Assembly: GCA_040755295.1 (NCBI GenBank)
Contig: JBFMBK010000006.1
Span: forward strand, 1 to 64,000
From: Bacillota bacterium
GTDB lineage: Bacteria; Bacillota; Desulfotomaculia; Desulfotomaculales; Ammonificaceae
DNA: 64,000 bases
Direction: 5' to 3'
The notes under the pieces: generated by a model
Told to the model about the DNA's origin: nothing
Database searches by the model: none
The model's input: only the letters and a program-made list of their open reading frames with translations
Made by a program: the position numbers and the translations under genes
Shown here: positions 1 to 7,442 of the stretch, one piece after another
Position numbering within the stretch: position 1 is the first letter of the stretch
Layout of the letters: every line of letters begins with the position of its first letter

Positions 1-17
1 CTGGTTCGTTTTGTCAT
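1..17 (-). CDS. Possible start of a transposase-like ORF (partial)
   Basis: On the minus strand an ATG at 15-17 follows a strong GGAGGT ribosome site (rc of 24-29), and the readable codons give M-T-K-R-T before the window ends. An N-terminus of this kind occurs in IS3-family OrfA proteins, but five residues cannot establish identity. The surrounding DNA is repeat-rich and non-coding, which fits a mobile-element border. Confidence 0.25.
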
Positions 18-120
18 CAATCTGACCTCCTCGGTATTTGTGGTTGTTTCGCTAACTCCATTTGTACCAGGAGGTCTTTTTGTTGGTCAATCTTTGTTTC
101 AAAGCATTACAGGAATGCTT

Positions 121-293
121 CGAAAATAAATCAACCGCCAATCCAGCACTCAGGCTCTGAGTGCTGGACAAGAACGCCATGTATCAAGAAAATAGAAAAG
201 GATTATGTGATAACACTTAACTAGCTGGTTCCACGTAAATTTTTATTCGACGTGGCGCCGCCTAAGGCGGTATGGGGTATTCCCTTGAAAATA
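121..293 (+). repeat. Intergenic repeat, sister copy of 14793-14935
   Basis: This stretch is closely similar to 14793-14935: both run from GAAAATAAATCAACCGCC through AAGAACGCCATGTATCAAG to CCCTTGAAAATA. The copy here carries an extra 25-bp perfect inverted repeat (143-167) absent from the other. Neither copy has a credible gene. The shared GCCGCCTAAGGCGG core is palindromic. Confidence 0.75.
143..167. repeat. 25-bp inverted repeat CCAGCACTCAG/CTGAGTGCTGG
   Basis: Two perfect 11-bp arms are separated by GCT. The arm sequence matches the ends of larger elements at 53787-53875 and 59771-59865, and approximately 17293-17358. It interrupts a repeat whose sister copy at 14793 lacks it, so it may be an internally deleted miniature element. 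Confidence 0.6.
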
Positions 294-420
294 GTTCTTC
301 TTTCGGTGGGCGCGGCGATAAACAACGCATTGCTGCATCACTACTCGCCGTGTTCCGTGCATGTTCGCTAATGCGCCAACCAAAAACGGCTATCGGTTTG
401 AATTTGGCTCTTGAGCGCAG
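285..420 (+). repeat. Family-1 intergenic repeat, left module (partial)
   Basis: The segment reading GAAAATAGTTCTTCTTTCGG and continuing GGGCGCGGCGATAAACAACGC recurs with small changes at 43953, 46025, 54930, 59582 and (reverse) 19541. No RNA or protein gene is recognised here; short ORFs overlapping it have no supporting ribosome site. The rest of 296-473 holds no recognisable feature. Confidence 0.6.
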
Positions 421-473
421 AATTCAATTAATACCTTTTCTTTTCCACCATGTGTCCTGCCCCTATCGGATTC

Positions 474-1964
474 CTATCGGACGCGCAGTTCGCATATCTT
501 GCGGAAATGGTAGCCATAGATGGCGAATGTGATGGCAAGCGGGAACGACTTGGGCCGGTGAAAAAGCGTCCACAAGAAAAGCTTCCAATACTGGAACCGC
601 TCCTTGCCTACAACGCCCAGGCGGAAGATGGAATCAACGAACGCAAGCATGTACTTCGAGAAATGCTCAAAGTCCGGCGGGACTTCAATCGCCGGCACCT
701 TGTATTCACGCAGGAAGGTCTTGACACGCTCATAGTAAACCTCGGGTGAATAGATGTTCCGCATCAGGTTCTTATATCCGTTGCGCAACACATCAAGGTT
801 CATAACCGGGACGATATTGGTCGTGCCGTCCACGTTGTCCCCCGACATCCGGTCGAGCAGGCGCCCCGCCCGTTTCATCCGCTCGTAAAGCTTGGTGCCG
901 GGAGGGGCTTGAAGCAAACCGACCATCGCCGTTACAATCCCGCTTTTCTGAATAAAATTGATCAGCCGCTGGAAGGTGACGGGCGAGTCGTGGTCAAAAC
1001 CGACGATGAATCCTCCCTGTACCTGCAGCCCTGCCCGCTGGATGCGCCTTACGTTTTCGACCAGGTCACGGTTCAGGTTCTGTTTCTTGCTGCATTCGGC
1101 CAGGCTGTCCTCGTCAGGCGTCTCGATCCCGATAAAGACCACACGAAAGCCCGCCTCGACCATCATCTTCAACAGCTGCTCGTCGTCGGCGAGGTTGATG
1201 GAGACTTGAGTGTTGAACGAAAACCCCGCCTTGTTTTTCCTCCACTCGATCAGCGCGGGTAAAAGCTCGTTTTTAAGACGCCTCTTGTCACCGATAAGGT
1301 TGTCGTCAACGAAGAATACGCCCCTACGCCACCCCAGGTCGTAAAGACCGTCCAGTTCGGCAATGACCTGTTGAGCGCCCTTTGTACGCGGACGGCGGCC
1401 GAACAGCGCCGTCACGTTGCAGAACTCGCAATTGTAGGGGCAACCCCGCGAAAATTGGACGCTCATCGTGCTGTAGCTCTTTAAATCAGCCAATTCCCAT
1501 TGGGGAACAGGCGTCTTTAGAATATCGGCAAATCCGGATGCCGCGTAGACACGCTTGGCGCGCCCCTGCTGCAGATCGTCCAAAAACGCCGGCAAAGTCA
1601 ACTCGGCTTCGTTCAGGACAAAGTGATCAACCGCCTCAAACTGTTCCTGCTCCGTCGTGAAGAGCGGACCGCCCGCAACGACCGTTACTCCCGCTTCCTT
1701 GCACCGGGTAATAACCTCGTGTGCGGACTGTCTCTGCACGGTCATGGCGCTGATGAAAGCGTAGTCGGCCCACTCGAGGTCTTCCCCGGTGAGCCTTCTT
1801 ACATTGGTATCCACCAGACGTTTATTCCACTCCGGCGGCAACATCGAGGCTACGGTAAGCAGCCCGAGCGGCGGGGAGGAGGCCTTTAAGCGTATGAATC
1901 TCAGTACGTGCTTGAAACTCCAAAATGTATCCGGAAACTCAGGGTAAATCAGAATCACATTCAT
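474..1964 (-). CDS. B12-binding-type radical SAM protein (DUF4070-like C-terminus)
   Basis: The 496-residue product has an N-terminal Rossmann-like segment (about 1-150) of the cobalamin-binding radical SAM kind. A radical SAM core follows, with the cluster motif C175-x3-C179-x2-C182 (CPYNCEFC). The C-terminal part (about 350-490) resembles DUF4070. The family includes methyltransferases and hopanoid or porphyrin-modifying enzymes, and the substrate cannot be deduced here. The ATG follows AAGGAG at good spacing. It is monocistronic, with its own promoter at 2065-2094, and is isolated from sigH by a terminator. Family assignment is firm and function is open. Confidence 0.88.
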   Translation of the reverse strand: MNVILIYPEFPDTFWSFKHVLRFIRLKASSPPLGLLTVASMLPPEWNKRLVDTNVRRLTGEDLEWADYAFISAMTVQRQSAHEVITRCKEAGVTVVAGGPLFTTEQEQFEAVDHFVLNEAELTLPAFLDDLQQGRAKRVYAASGFADILKTPVPQWELADLKSYSTMSVQFSRGCPYNCEFCNVTALFGRRPRTKGAQQVIAELDGLYDLGWRRGVFFVDDNLIGDKRRLKNELLPALIEWRKNKAGFSFNTQVSINLADDEQLLKMMVEAGFRVVFIGIETPDEDSLAECSKKQNLNRDLVENVRRIQRAGLQVQGGFIVGFDHDSPVTFQRLINFIQKSGIVTAMVGLLQAPPGTKLYERMKRAGRLLDRMSGDNVDGTTNIVPVMNLDVLRNGYKNLMRNIYSPEVYYERVKTFLREYKVPAIEVPPDFEHFSKYMLAFVDSIFRLGVVGKERFQYWKLFLWTLFHRPKSFPLAITFAIYGYHFRKICELRVR

Positions 1965-2064
1965 AAGGTCTTTCTCCTTTTCACCTCATTCTACTTTGAA
2001 ATCGGACCTCGCGCTGCGAATTTGCCGCCGAACATCCTATTTTTATATTTCTCCCAATGGTTGC

Positions 2065-2094
2065 ATTATATATTAGTAAAGAAAGAGGCGTCAA
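2065..2094 (-). promoter_or_regulatory. Sigma-A promoter of the radical SAM gene
   Basis: On the minus strand TTGACG (2089-2094) and TATAAT (2065-2070) are separated by 18 bp, about 100 bp upstream of the ATG at 1964. The gap between it and the sigH terminator (2095-2285) contains a GGAGC/GCTCC hairpin near 2180-2196 and nothing else recognisable. Confidence 0.75.
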
Positions 2095-2285
2095 AGTTAT
2101 AATATGCCATAATGCTGTGATATATGGGAGTTTTTTTAAAAAGCTCGAAGGTAATCTCCTGTATCAGAGGAAAGGATGGCGGAGCGCCTCCGGCTCCTCT
2201 ATAGGGTCAACTGAAGGAAAAAACGACATAGACGCGCGGTGTTATGTTCGTGCAGGAAACCACGTTATACGAAAGTAATCCCCCG

Positions 2286-2309
2286 AAAAAAATAAGGGGC
2301 TTACGCCCC
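2286..2309 (-). terminator. Rho-independent terminator of sigH
   Basis: On the minus strand GGGGC-GTAA-GCCCC is followed by a run of T residues (the A run at 2286-2292). It sits just past the sigH stop codon. Confidence 0.85.
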
Positions 2310-2317
2310 GGGTTTAC

Positions 2318-2965
2318 TTAGTTGTCTCGTTTTTCAAGGTAGCGTTCCAATTTTCGCTTTACCCGCTGGAGGGCGTTATCAATCGACTTTACATGTCTTT
2401 TAAGGTCTTCGGCTATTTCCTGGTAGGACTTCCCGTCAAGGTAGGATATCAGAACCTTCCACTCCAGGGCGCTTAAAAGCTCGCCGATCTTCTCCTCGAT
2501 GTTGTCAAACTCTTCGCGGCTGATGATAAGCTCTTCCGGGTCGGTGAGCCGCGCGCCGGACACCACATCCAACAACGTACGGTCGGAGTCTTCGTCATAA
2601 ATCGGTTTGTTTAAAGAAACGTAGGAGTTTAAAGGGATATGTTTCTGCCTGGTAGCGGTTTTAATCGCGGTGATAATCTGCCGCGTGATGCACAACTCGG
2701 CGAAAGCCCTGAAGGAAGAGAGCTTGTCAAGCCGAAAATCGCGTATCGCCTTATAAAGCCCAATCATGCCTTCCTGGATGATATCCTCACGGTCCGCTCC
2801 GATAAGGAAGTACGACCGCGCCTTGGCCCGGACAAAATTCTTATACTTGTTAATCAGGTACTCCTGGGCCTCAATATCGCCCTCCCTGGCATGTTCCACA
2901 ATCTCTTCATCTTGCAGCACTTCGTATTCTGGGAAAGCCTGCCGGTTCAAGCCGCTGAGGCTCAA
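2318..2965 (-). CDS. sigH: RNA polymerase sporulation sigma factor SigH
   Basis: The 215-residue protein has sigma-70 region 2 (LINKYKNFVRAKARSYF, then GADREDIIQEGMIGLYKAIRD) and region 4 with a helix-turn-helix (LDGKSYQEIAEDLKRHVKSI). This is the arrangement of SigH/Spo0H, the sigma factor for early sporulation and post-exponential genes. The start is TTG after GGGGGCGATAGG. It lies downstream of yacP as in Bacillus, but has its own strong promoter (3014-3042) and terminator, so it is probably transcribed alone. Length and context agree with SigH, with little doubt. Confidence 0.95.
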   Translation of the reverse strand: MSLSGLNRQAFPEYEVLQDEEIVEHAREGDIEAQEYLINKYKNFVRAKARSYFLIGADREDIIQEGMIGLYKAIRDFRLDKLSSFRAFAELCITRQIITAIKTATRQKHIPLNSYVSLNKPIYDEDSDRTLLDVVSGARLTDPEELIISREEFDNIEEKIGELLSALEWKVLISYLDGKSYQEIAEDLKRHVKSIDNALQRVKRKLERYLEKRDN

Positions 2966-3013
2966 CCTATCGCCCCCACTTCGTTATGGTTGTCCATGCC
3001 GTTTATGTTTCAC

Positions 3014-3042
3014 ATTATAACTAACAGGTCAATTGGCGTCAA
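3014..3042 (-). promoter_or_regulatory. Sigma-A promoter of sigH
   Basis: TTGACG (3037-3042) and TATAAT (3014-3019) on the minus strand are separated by exactly 17 bp, in the short gap between yacP and sigH. The near-consensus match suggests vegetative transcription of sigH. Confidence 0.85.
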
Positions 3043-3057
3043 GAAAAATTAGTCCTA

Positions 3058-3582
3058 TCAAATTCTGCCTTTATCCAGGCGCCATTTCGCCATAATCTTT
3101 CGGATACCGCCGGTCAACCGGCTTTCCACGGAATCATCACCGGGTCGGGAAGAGACCGATTCCTGGTTCCGGTACCTCTGAATCACCTCGGCGACCATGG
3201 CATCGAACTCCCTGGGCGGTATGCGTAGCGCCCCGTGCCCCAGTACCATTCTCTGCTCCGCCCGGTCGGCGGTTACCACCGATACGGTGAAACTCCCCGC
3301 CAACTGGGCCGCCAACCGCTCTATCACCGTATCGGCGGCTTCCCCTTCGGCGGTAAAAATAACCGTGACGTCGTCCCGCTGCTCGACACTCCCCTTACCG
3401 CCTTTAACCCGGTAGGCGTCAAAAACCACGACCACGTCCACGCCCGTAAGGGCCGCATACTGCGCCAGTTGATTCAAGAGGCGGTCCCGGGCATGCGCCA
3501 TATCAAACTCTTTGCCCGGAGCCTTCCCCTGTAACCGGAAAAAGATAAGGTTGTAACCGTCAACTATCGTCGCTTCGCGCAT
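3058..3582 (-). CDS. yacP: NYN-domain ribonuclease YacP (Rae1-like)
   Basis: The 174-residue protein opens with the NYN/PIN-like motif IVDGYNLIF and keeps the acidic residues of the fold (VVVVFDAY near residue 55-62). Its Bacillus homologue Rae1 is a ribosome-associated mRNA endonuclease. The ATG at 3582 is preferred over an upstream in-frame start at 3621 because family members begin directly at the M-x-x-x-IVDGYN strand. The gene overlaps the end of rlmB by 23 bp, which implies translational coupling. A role in mRNA cleavage is inferred from the family. Confidence 0.88.
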   Translation of the reverse strand: MREATIVDGYNLIFFRLQGKAPGKEFDMAHARDRLLNQLAQYAALTGVDVVVVFDAYRVKGGKGSVEQRDDVTVIFTAEGEAADTVIERLAAQLAGSFTVSVVTADRAEQRMVLGHGALRIPPREFDAMVAEVIQRYRNQESVSSRPGDDSVESRLTGGIRKIMAKWRLDKGRI

Positions 3583-4309
3583 CAACTTCACGTCGTTGGC
3601 GGATAACCTCATAAAGGACAAGCGCCGCGGCTACGGAAGCGTTCAGCGACGTAATACTCCCCATCACCGGTATCCGCACCAATAAATCGCACTCTTTTTG
3701 CACAACCCGTCCCAGGCCTTTTTCCTCACCCCCGATTACCACCGCCAGCGGTCCTGTAAGTTTTAAATCCCAGAATACTTGGGGCGCACCGGCGTCGGCG
3801 CCGACAACCCACAAGCCCTGCCCTTTCAACTCGCGGAGCGTCCGGGCGATATTGGCAACGCGGGCTACAGGCATATACTCCGCGGCGCCCGCGGCCGCCT
3901 TGGCAACTTCGCCGGTAAGCCCCGCCGCGCGCCGCGTCGGAACAACCACTCCGTCCACGCCCGAAGCAGCCGTGGTGCGCAAAATGGCACCCAAGTTGCG
4001 CGGGTCGGTAACGTGGGAAAGAACTACCAGTAGTGGTGGTTTTTTGGCCTTATTCAAGATATCGTCAACACCGACGTATTCTTTACCGGCCGGGAAGGCA
4101 AGGTATCCCTGATGCACCCCCCCGGCGGCCAAACGGTCAAGCGCCTGCCTGTCCACCAGCTGCAGCGGTATTCCCTTCGCCATCGCCATGCTGCGGACTT
4201 CTTGAAACATCGGACCGCCCAGGCCCCGCGCCACCAGGATCTTATTCAGCGGACGCCCGCTTCTCAGGGCCTCCTTTACCGGATGCCGCCCGTAGAGCAC
4301 CTCGGACAA
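3560..4309 (-). CDS. rlmB: 23S rRNA (guanosine-2'-O-)-methyltransferase RlmB
   Basis: The 249-residue SpoU-family methyltransferase has an N-terminal L30e-like RNA-binding domain (LYGRHPVKEALRSGRPLNKI). A knotted SPOUT domain follows, with NLGAILRTTAASG, VVIGGEEKGLG and SITSLNASVAAALVLYE, the three family motifs. It 2'-O-methylates a guanosine of 23S rRNA. The start is TTG after GGAGG. It sits between cysS and yacP as in Bacillus, although mrnC, usually present between cysS and this gene, is absent. The 4310-4454 gap upstream is filled by a short-word repeat. Confidence 0.93.
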   Translation of the reverse strand: MSEVLYGRHPVKEALRSGRPLNKILVARGLGGPMFQEVRSMAMAKGIPLQLVDRQALDRLAAGGVHQGYLAFPAGKEYVGVDDILNKAKKPPLLVVLSHVTDPRNLGAILRTTAASGVDGVVVPTRRAAGLTGEVAKAAAGAAEYMPVARVANIARTLRELKGQGLWVVGADAGAPQVFWDLKLTGPLAVVIGGEEKGLGRVVQKECDLLVRIPVMGSITSLNASVAAALVLYEVIRQRREVDARSDDS

Positions 4310-4336
4310 AATTCAAACCTCCATAGATTTGGATTT

Positions 4337-4452
4337 GCGGTCAAGAAGTCGAGAATCCAGAATCCAAGAATTCAGAATAGACAAGAGAAACCCTATCTTC
4401 TGACTCGTAACTCGTTACTACTGACTTCTGGCTTCTGACTACTGGATTCTAA
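4337..4452. repeat. Short-word repeat island (CAGAATCC/TCTGACTT words)
   Basis: The first half consists of degenerate words such as AGAATCCAGAATCCAAG, and the second half of their complements (TGACTTCTGGCTTCTGACTA). RNA from it could fold into a long imperfect hairpin. It fills the cysS-rlmB gap. Similar islands lie at 5900, 20145, 30272, 30460, 46290 and 57125. Confidence 0.65.
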
Positions 4453-4454
4453 TC

Positions 4455-5885
4455 CTATACCCTCTTCCACCTTACCCCTTCGGGGGTGTCTTCCAGTGTG
4501 ATCCCTATCTCCTTGAGCCCATCGCGTATGTTGTCGGCGGTGGCCCAGTCCTTCCTTTCCCGCGCATCCCGGCGGACCGATATAATCAGGTCCAAAAGCT
4601 TAACGGTCAGGTCGTCGCCGTTTCTGTCCTCTTCCACCAGCGGCTTGCCGTCTACTTCCGTGAATATCCCCAGAATAAGATTAAAGTTGCAGAAAAGGTC
4701 AATCGCCTTTTGCAGCGTTTCTTTGGGCGGCAGCAGCGCCGCGTGAACCGCGGTGTTGACCTCCCGGACCAGGTCGAAAAAGCAGGCTATGGCACGCGCG
4801 GTGTTGAAGTCGTCGTCCATGGCGGTCTTGAATTCTTCTTCGAGGCCGATAAGATTGTCGGTAAGGACACCGTCACCCCTGCCGGGCGAGGCTCTGCCCA
4901 ACGCTTCCACAAGAAGACTAAAGCCGTTTTTCAGCCTTTCCATACCCCGTACGGCCGCTTCGAGGTACTCCGGCGCGTAGTCAAGCGGGCTCCGGTAATG
5001 CGTTCCGAGAAGGAACAGCCGCACCGCCGGGGCAGGGTAGCGCTCCAGCACCTCCCGTACCAGGAATACGTTGCCTACCGATTTGGACATCTTCTCCTGG
5101 CGTACGGTGATAAAGGCGTTATGGACCCAGTAGCGGGCAAACGGCTCACCCGTTGCGGCTTCCGACTGGGCGACTTCGTTCTCGTGGTGGGGGAAGACGA
5201 GGTCGGCGCCCCCTCCGTGGATGTCGAAGTTGCTGCCGAGGTACTTCAGAGACATCGCCGAGCACTCTATATGCCAGCCGGGACGCCCATCCCCCCAGGG
5301 ACTCGGCCACTTCGGCTCTCCCGGTTTCGCCGCCTTCCATAACGCAAAATCAAGCGGGTCCAGCTTGTTTTCCCCCGGTTCCACCCTTGCTCCGGCCAGC
5401 AGGTCGTCTATTTGACGTCCGGAAAGCTTTCCGTACCCCGAAAAGCGCCTTACCGCGAAATAAACATCTCCGCCCGCCGCGTAGGCAAACCCCTTCGCCA
5501 CCAGGTTTTCGATCAGCTCTATTATTTCCGGAATATGCTCGGATACCTTGGGGTGAACATCCGCCCGCCGCACATTCAACGCATCGGTGTCTTCGTAGTA
5601 GGCCTTTGTGTATTTCGCCGCGACGGCCTGCGGTGTCGTTCCCTCTTCCCCGGCCCTTTTGATTATCTTGTCGTCCACATCCGTAAAGTTCTGAACGTAA
5701 ACCACCTTATACCCGCAGTACTCCAGGTACCTGCGAATTGAGTCAAAAATCACGAAAGTCCTGGCGTTCCCCAGATGGATGTAGTTATAGGTCGTAGGGC
5801 CGCAGCAGTATATCCTTACCCGCCCCGGTTCAGCGGGAACAAGCTCTTCCTTTCTTCCGGTTGTGGTGTTGTAAAGCTCTATCAA
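4455..5885 (-). CDS. cysS: Cysteinyl-tRNA synthetase
   Basis: The 476-residue class I synthetase charges tRNA-Cys. It shows the zinc-site start CCGPTTYN, the HIGH-type motif IHLGNAR, the downstream zinc cysteine in HIECSAMS, HHENEVAQSEA, and the KMSKS loop EKMSKSVGNV. The length is normal for CysS. The start is TTG after GGGGGATGGG. In Bacillus gltX and cysE precede it; here ispDF is the upstream neighbour, across a 178-bp gap filled by repeats. No T-box leader is visible in that gap. Confidence 0.96.
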   Translation of the reverse strand: MIELYNTTTGRKEELVPAEPGRVRIYCCGPTTYNYIHLGNARTFVIFDSIRRYLEYCGYKVVYVQNFTDVDDKIIKRAGEEGTTPQAVAAKYTKAYYEDTDALNVRRADVHPKVSEHIPEIIELIENLVAKGFAYAAGGDVYFAVRRFSGYGKLSGRQIDDLLAGARVEPGENKLDPLDFALWKAAKPGEPKWPSPWGDGRPGWHIECSAMSLKYLGSNFDIHGGGADLVFPHHENEVAQSEAATGEPFARYWVHNAFITVRQEKMSKSVGNVFLVREVLERYPAPAVRLFLLGTHYRSPLDYAPEYLEAAVRGMERLKNGFSLLVEALGRASPGRGDGVLTDNLIGLEEEFKTAMDDDFNTARAIACFFDLVREVNTAVHAALLPPKETLQKAIDLFCNFNLILGIFTEVDGKPLVEEDRNGDDLTVKLLDLIISVRRDARERKDWATADNIRDGLKEIGITLEDTPEGVRWKRV

Positions 5886-5899
5886 AACCCATCCCCCTG

Positions 5900-6063
5900 T
5901 ATCAGTTCAAAGTTCAAAGTTCAAAGTCCAAGGTTCTAAGTCACGAGTCGAAGGTCCTCAGTCCTCAGTCCTCAGTCACGAGTCTTCTGGATTCTGACTT
6001 CGGTCTTCTACCTTCTACCCTCCGGCTACTGTCTACTGTCTACTGACTACTGTCTACTGATTA
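5900..6063. repeat. Tandem short-word repeat island
   Basis: Words such as AGTTCAAAGTTCAAAG, CAGTCCTCAGTCCTCAG and TACTGTCTACTGTCTACTG repeat in tandem with a period of about 7-8 bp. The island occupies the whole ispDF-cysS gap and has no coding signature. Confidence 0.75.
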
Positions 6064-7230
6064 CTACTCCTGCTGTAAAAGCGCCACCGCGTAAGCCGCT
6101 ATCCCTTCCCCGCGGCCGGCGAAACCCAACCCTTCAGTGGTAGTCGCCTTTATGTTTATCCGCGACGCGGGAGCGCCCAGTACCCCGGCGATGTTCTTCC
6201 CCATCTCGGGTATATAAGGCGCGAGGCGCGGTTTTTCGGCTGCAACCACCGCGTCCACATTGCCTATCGTGAAACCGCGTGCGGTTATGATTTCATTGAC
6301 CCGGGAAAGCAATTCCAGACTGCAAATGCCCCGGTAGGCAGCATCGTCAGGCGGAAAATGCATTCCGATGTCCCCTTCACCGGCCGCGCCCAAGAGGGCG
6401 TCCATCACCGCGTGGCAGAGAACGTCCGCGTCGGAATGGCCCTCAAGACCTTTCCCCCAGGGAATCGATGTGCCGCCCAGGATCAAAGGCCTTCCTGGAA
6501 CCAAACGGTGGACGTCATAACCGACACCCACCCGCAGTGGAGCACCTTGACTAATTAGCGCCGATGCAATCATGAAATCCTCCGGCGTGGTCAGCTTAAG
6601 GTTCTCATACCCGCCGGGCACCACCTTCACCGGCAGACCGCAGCGTTCTACCAGGACCGCGTCGTCCGAACCGTATAAACCTTCCCGCTGGGCACGGCGG
6701 TGCGCCTCAAGCAGGATCTCAAAACGAAAGACCTGGGGCGTCTGGGTCAGGTAGAGGACCTCCCGCGGCAGGGTTTCCGTTACGAAGCCCGAATCCCCTA
6801 CGACCTTTACCGTATCCTTCGACGGCACGGCCACGACCGCTGCGCCCCAGGAAACGGCGGTATCAACAGCGGCTTCGATGTATTCAGGGCGCACCAGAGG
6901 GCGCACCCCGTCATGAATCACCACTATGTCCGGCGGTCCGGGAAGGCATTGAAGTCCCGCCCATACCGAATCCTGCCGCTGCGTTCCGCCGGGAATAACC
7001 GAAACAACCTTCCGGTAACCGCCCGGTTCAACAATTTCCTGCCGGCAATAATCTTCTTCCCCCGGCGGGACAACAAGCACCACACTCTTGACCACCGCCA
7101 CCTTTTCAAAAACAGCAAGCGTCCGGCTTATAACCGGAAAGCCCCCCAAAAGGCGGAACTGCTTTTTGGGACCGCTTCCCATCCGGACGCTCTGCCCGGC
7201 GGCAACGACCACCGCGCCGGCATCAACCAA
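6064..7230 (-). CDS. ispDF: Bifunctional IspD/IspF: MEP cytidylyltransferase and ME-cPP synthase
   Basis: This 388-residue fusion carries two steps of the MEP isoprenoid pathway. Residues 1-225 are IspD, with VVAAGQSVRMGSGPKKQF, the family's CTP-binding loop, and VVIHDGVRPLV. Residues 232-388 are IspF, with the metal-binding start VGYDVHRL, LGGTSIPWGKGLEGHSDADV and IKATTTEGLG. Bacillus has these as two adjacent genes; fusion is found in several other lineages. The TTG at 7230 is the likely start. It lies inside one arm of a 15-bp direct repeat bordering an apparent insertion, so its original translation signals may have been altered. Confidence 0.95.
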   Translation of the reverse strand: MVDAGAVVVAAGQSVRMGSGPKKQFRLLGGFPVISRTLAVFEKVAVVKSVVLVVPPGEEDYCRQEIVEPGGYRKVVSVIPGGTQRQDSVWAGLQCLPGPPDIVVIHDGVRPLVRPEYIEAAVDTAVSWGAAVVAVPSKDTVKVVGDSGFVTETLPREVLYLTQTPQVFRFEILLEAHRRAQREGLYGSDDAVLVERCGLPVKVVPGGYENLKLTTPEDFMIASALISQGAPLRVGVGYDVHRLVPGRPLILGGTSIPWGKGLEGHSDADVLCHAVMDALLGAAGEGDIGMHFPPDDAAYRGICSLELLSRVNEIITARGFTIGNVDAVVAAEKPRLAPYIPEMGKNIAGVLGAPASRINIKATTTEGLGFAGRGEGIAAYAVALLQQE

Positions 7231-7442
7231 CCGCGTAACTAATCACCCTTTCGCATTACAATGGCGGAAGTGTTTCGCTGACGGAACGCGGCGAGATGCA
7301 AGCAGGGCGCGAAAGCCAGCCTGGGGTAGCGCGGAGCGTACATTAAGGTACGTGAGCACTGCCCCTGGTTGGCTGACAAAGCCATGCGCAGTATATCGCC
7401 GCGCCCTACGACCGGGGCACCTGAATAATCAACCAACCGCGT
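7222..7442. mobile_element. Short insertion flanked by 15-bp direct repeats
   Basis: ATCAACCAACCGCGT occurs exactly at 7222-7236 and again at 7428-7442, bracketing about 190 bp of non-coding DNA. Its right part (CGACCGGGGCACCTGAATA) matches the right end of the element at 17262-17402, where the same motif reads CGACCGGGACACCTGAATAG. One repeat copy forms the ispDF start and the other the yacL stop. This is as expected if a small element duplicated its target when it inserted between two nearly overlapping genes. Confidence 0.6.

Noticed and set aside
272-749. Two plus-strand ORFs of 86 and 99 residues near the radical SAM gene
   Set aside because: They lie in a repeat and in the antisense of the radical SAM gene, have no ribosome site and read as random residues.
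2095-2285. Small RNA or peptide gene between sigH and the radical SAM gene
   Set aside because: Only one small GC hairpin is present; the 73-residue frame has no ribosome site and resembles nothing.
4337-4452. CRISPR array
   Set aside because: Repeats are short degenerate words without regular spacers, and no cas gene is present in the window.
4710-5342. 210-residue plus-strand frame over cysS
   Set aside because: Antisense to a complete cysteinyl-tRNA synthetase, with no family resemblance.
5886-6063. T-box leader for cysS
   Set aside because: No T-box sequence or terminator/antiterminator pair is visible; the gap is a tandem repeat.
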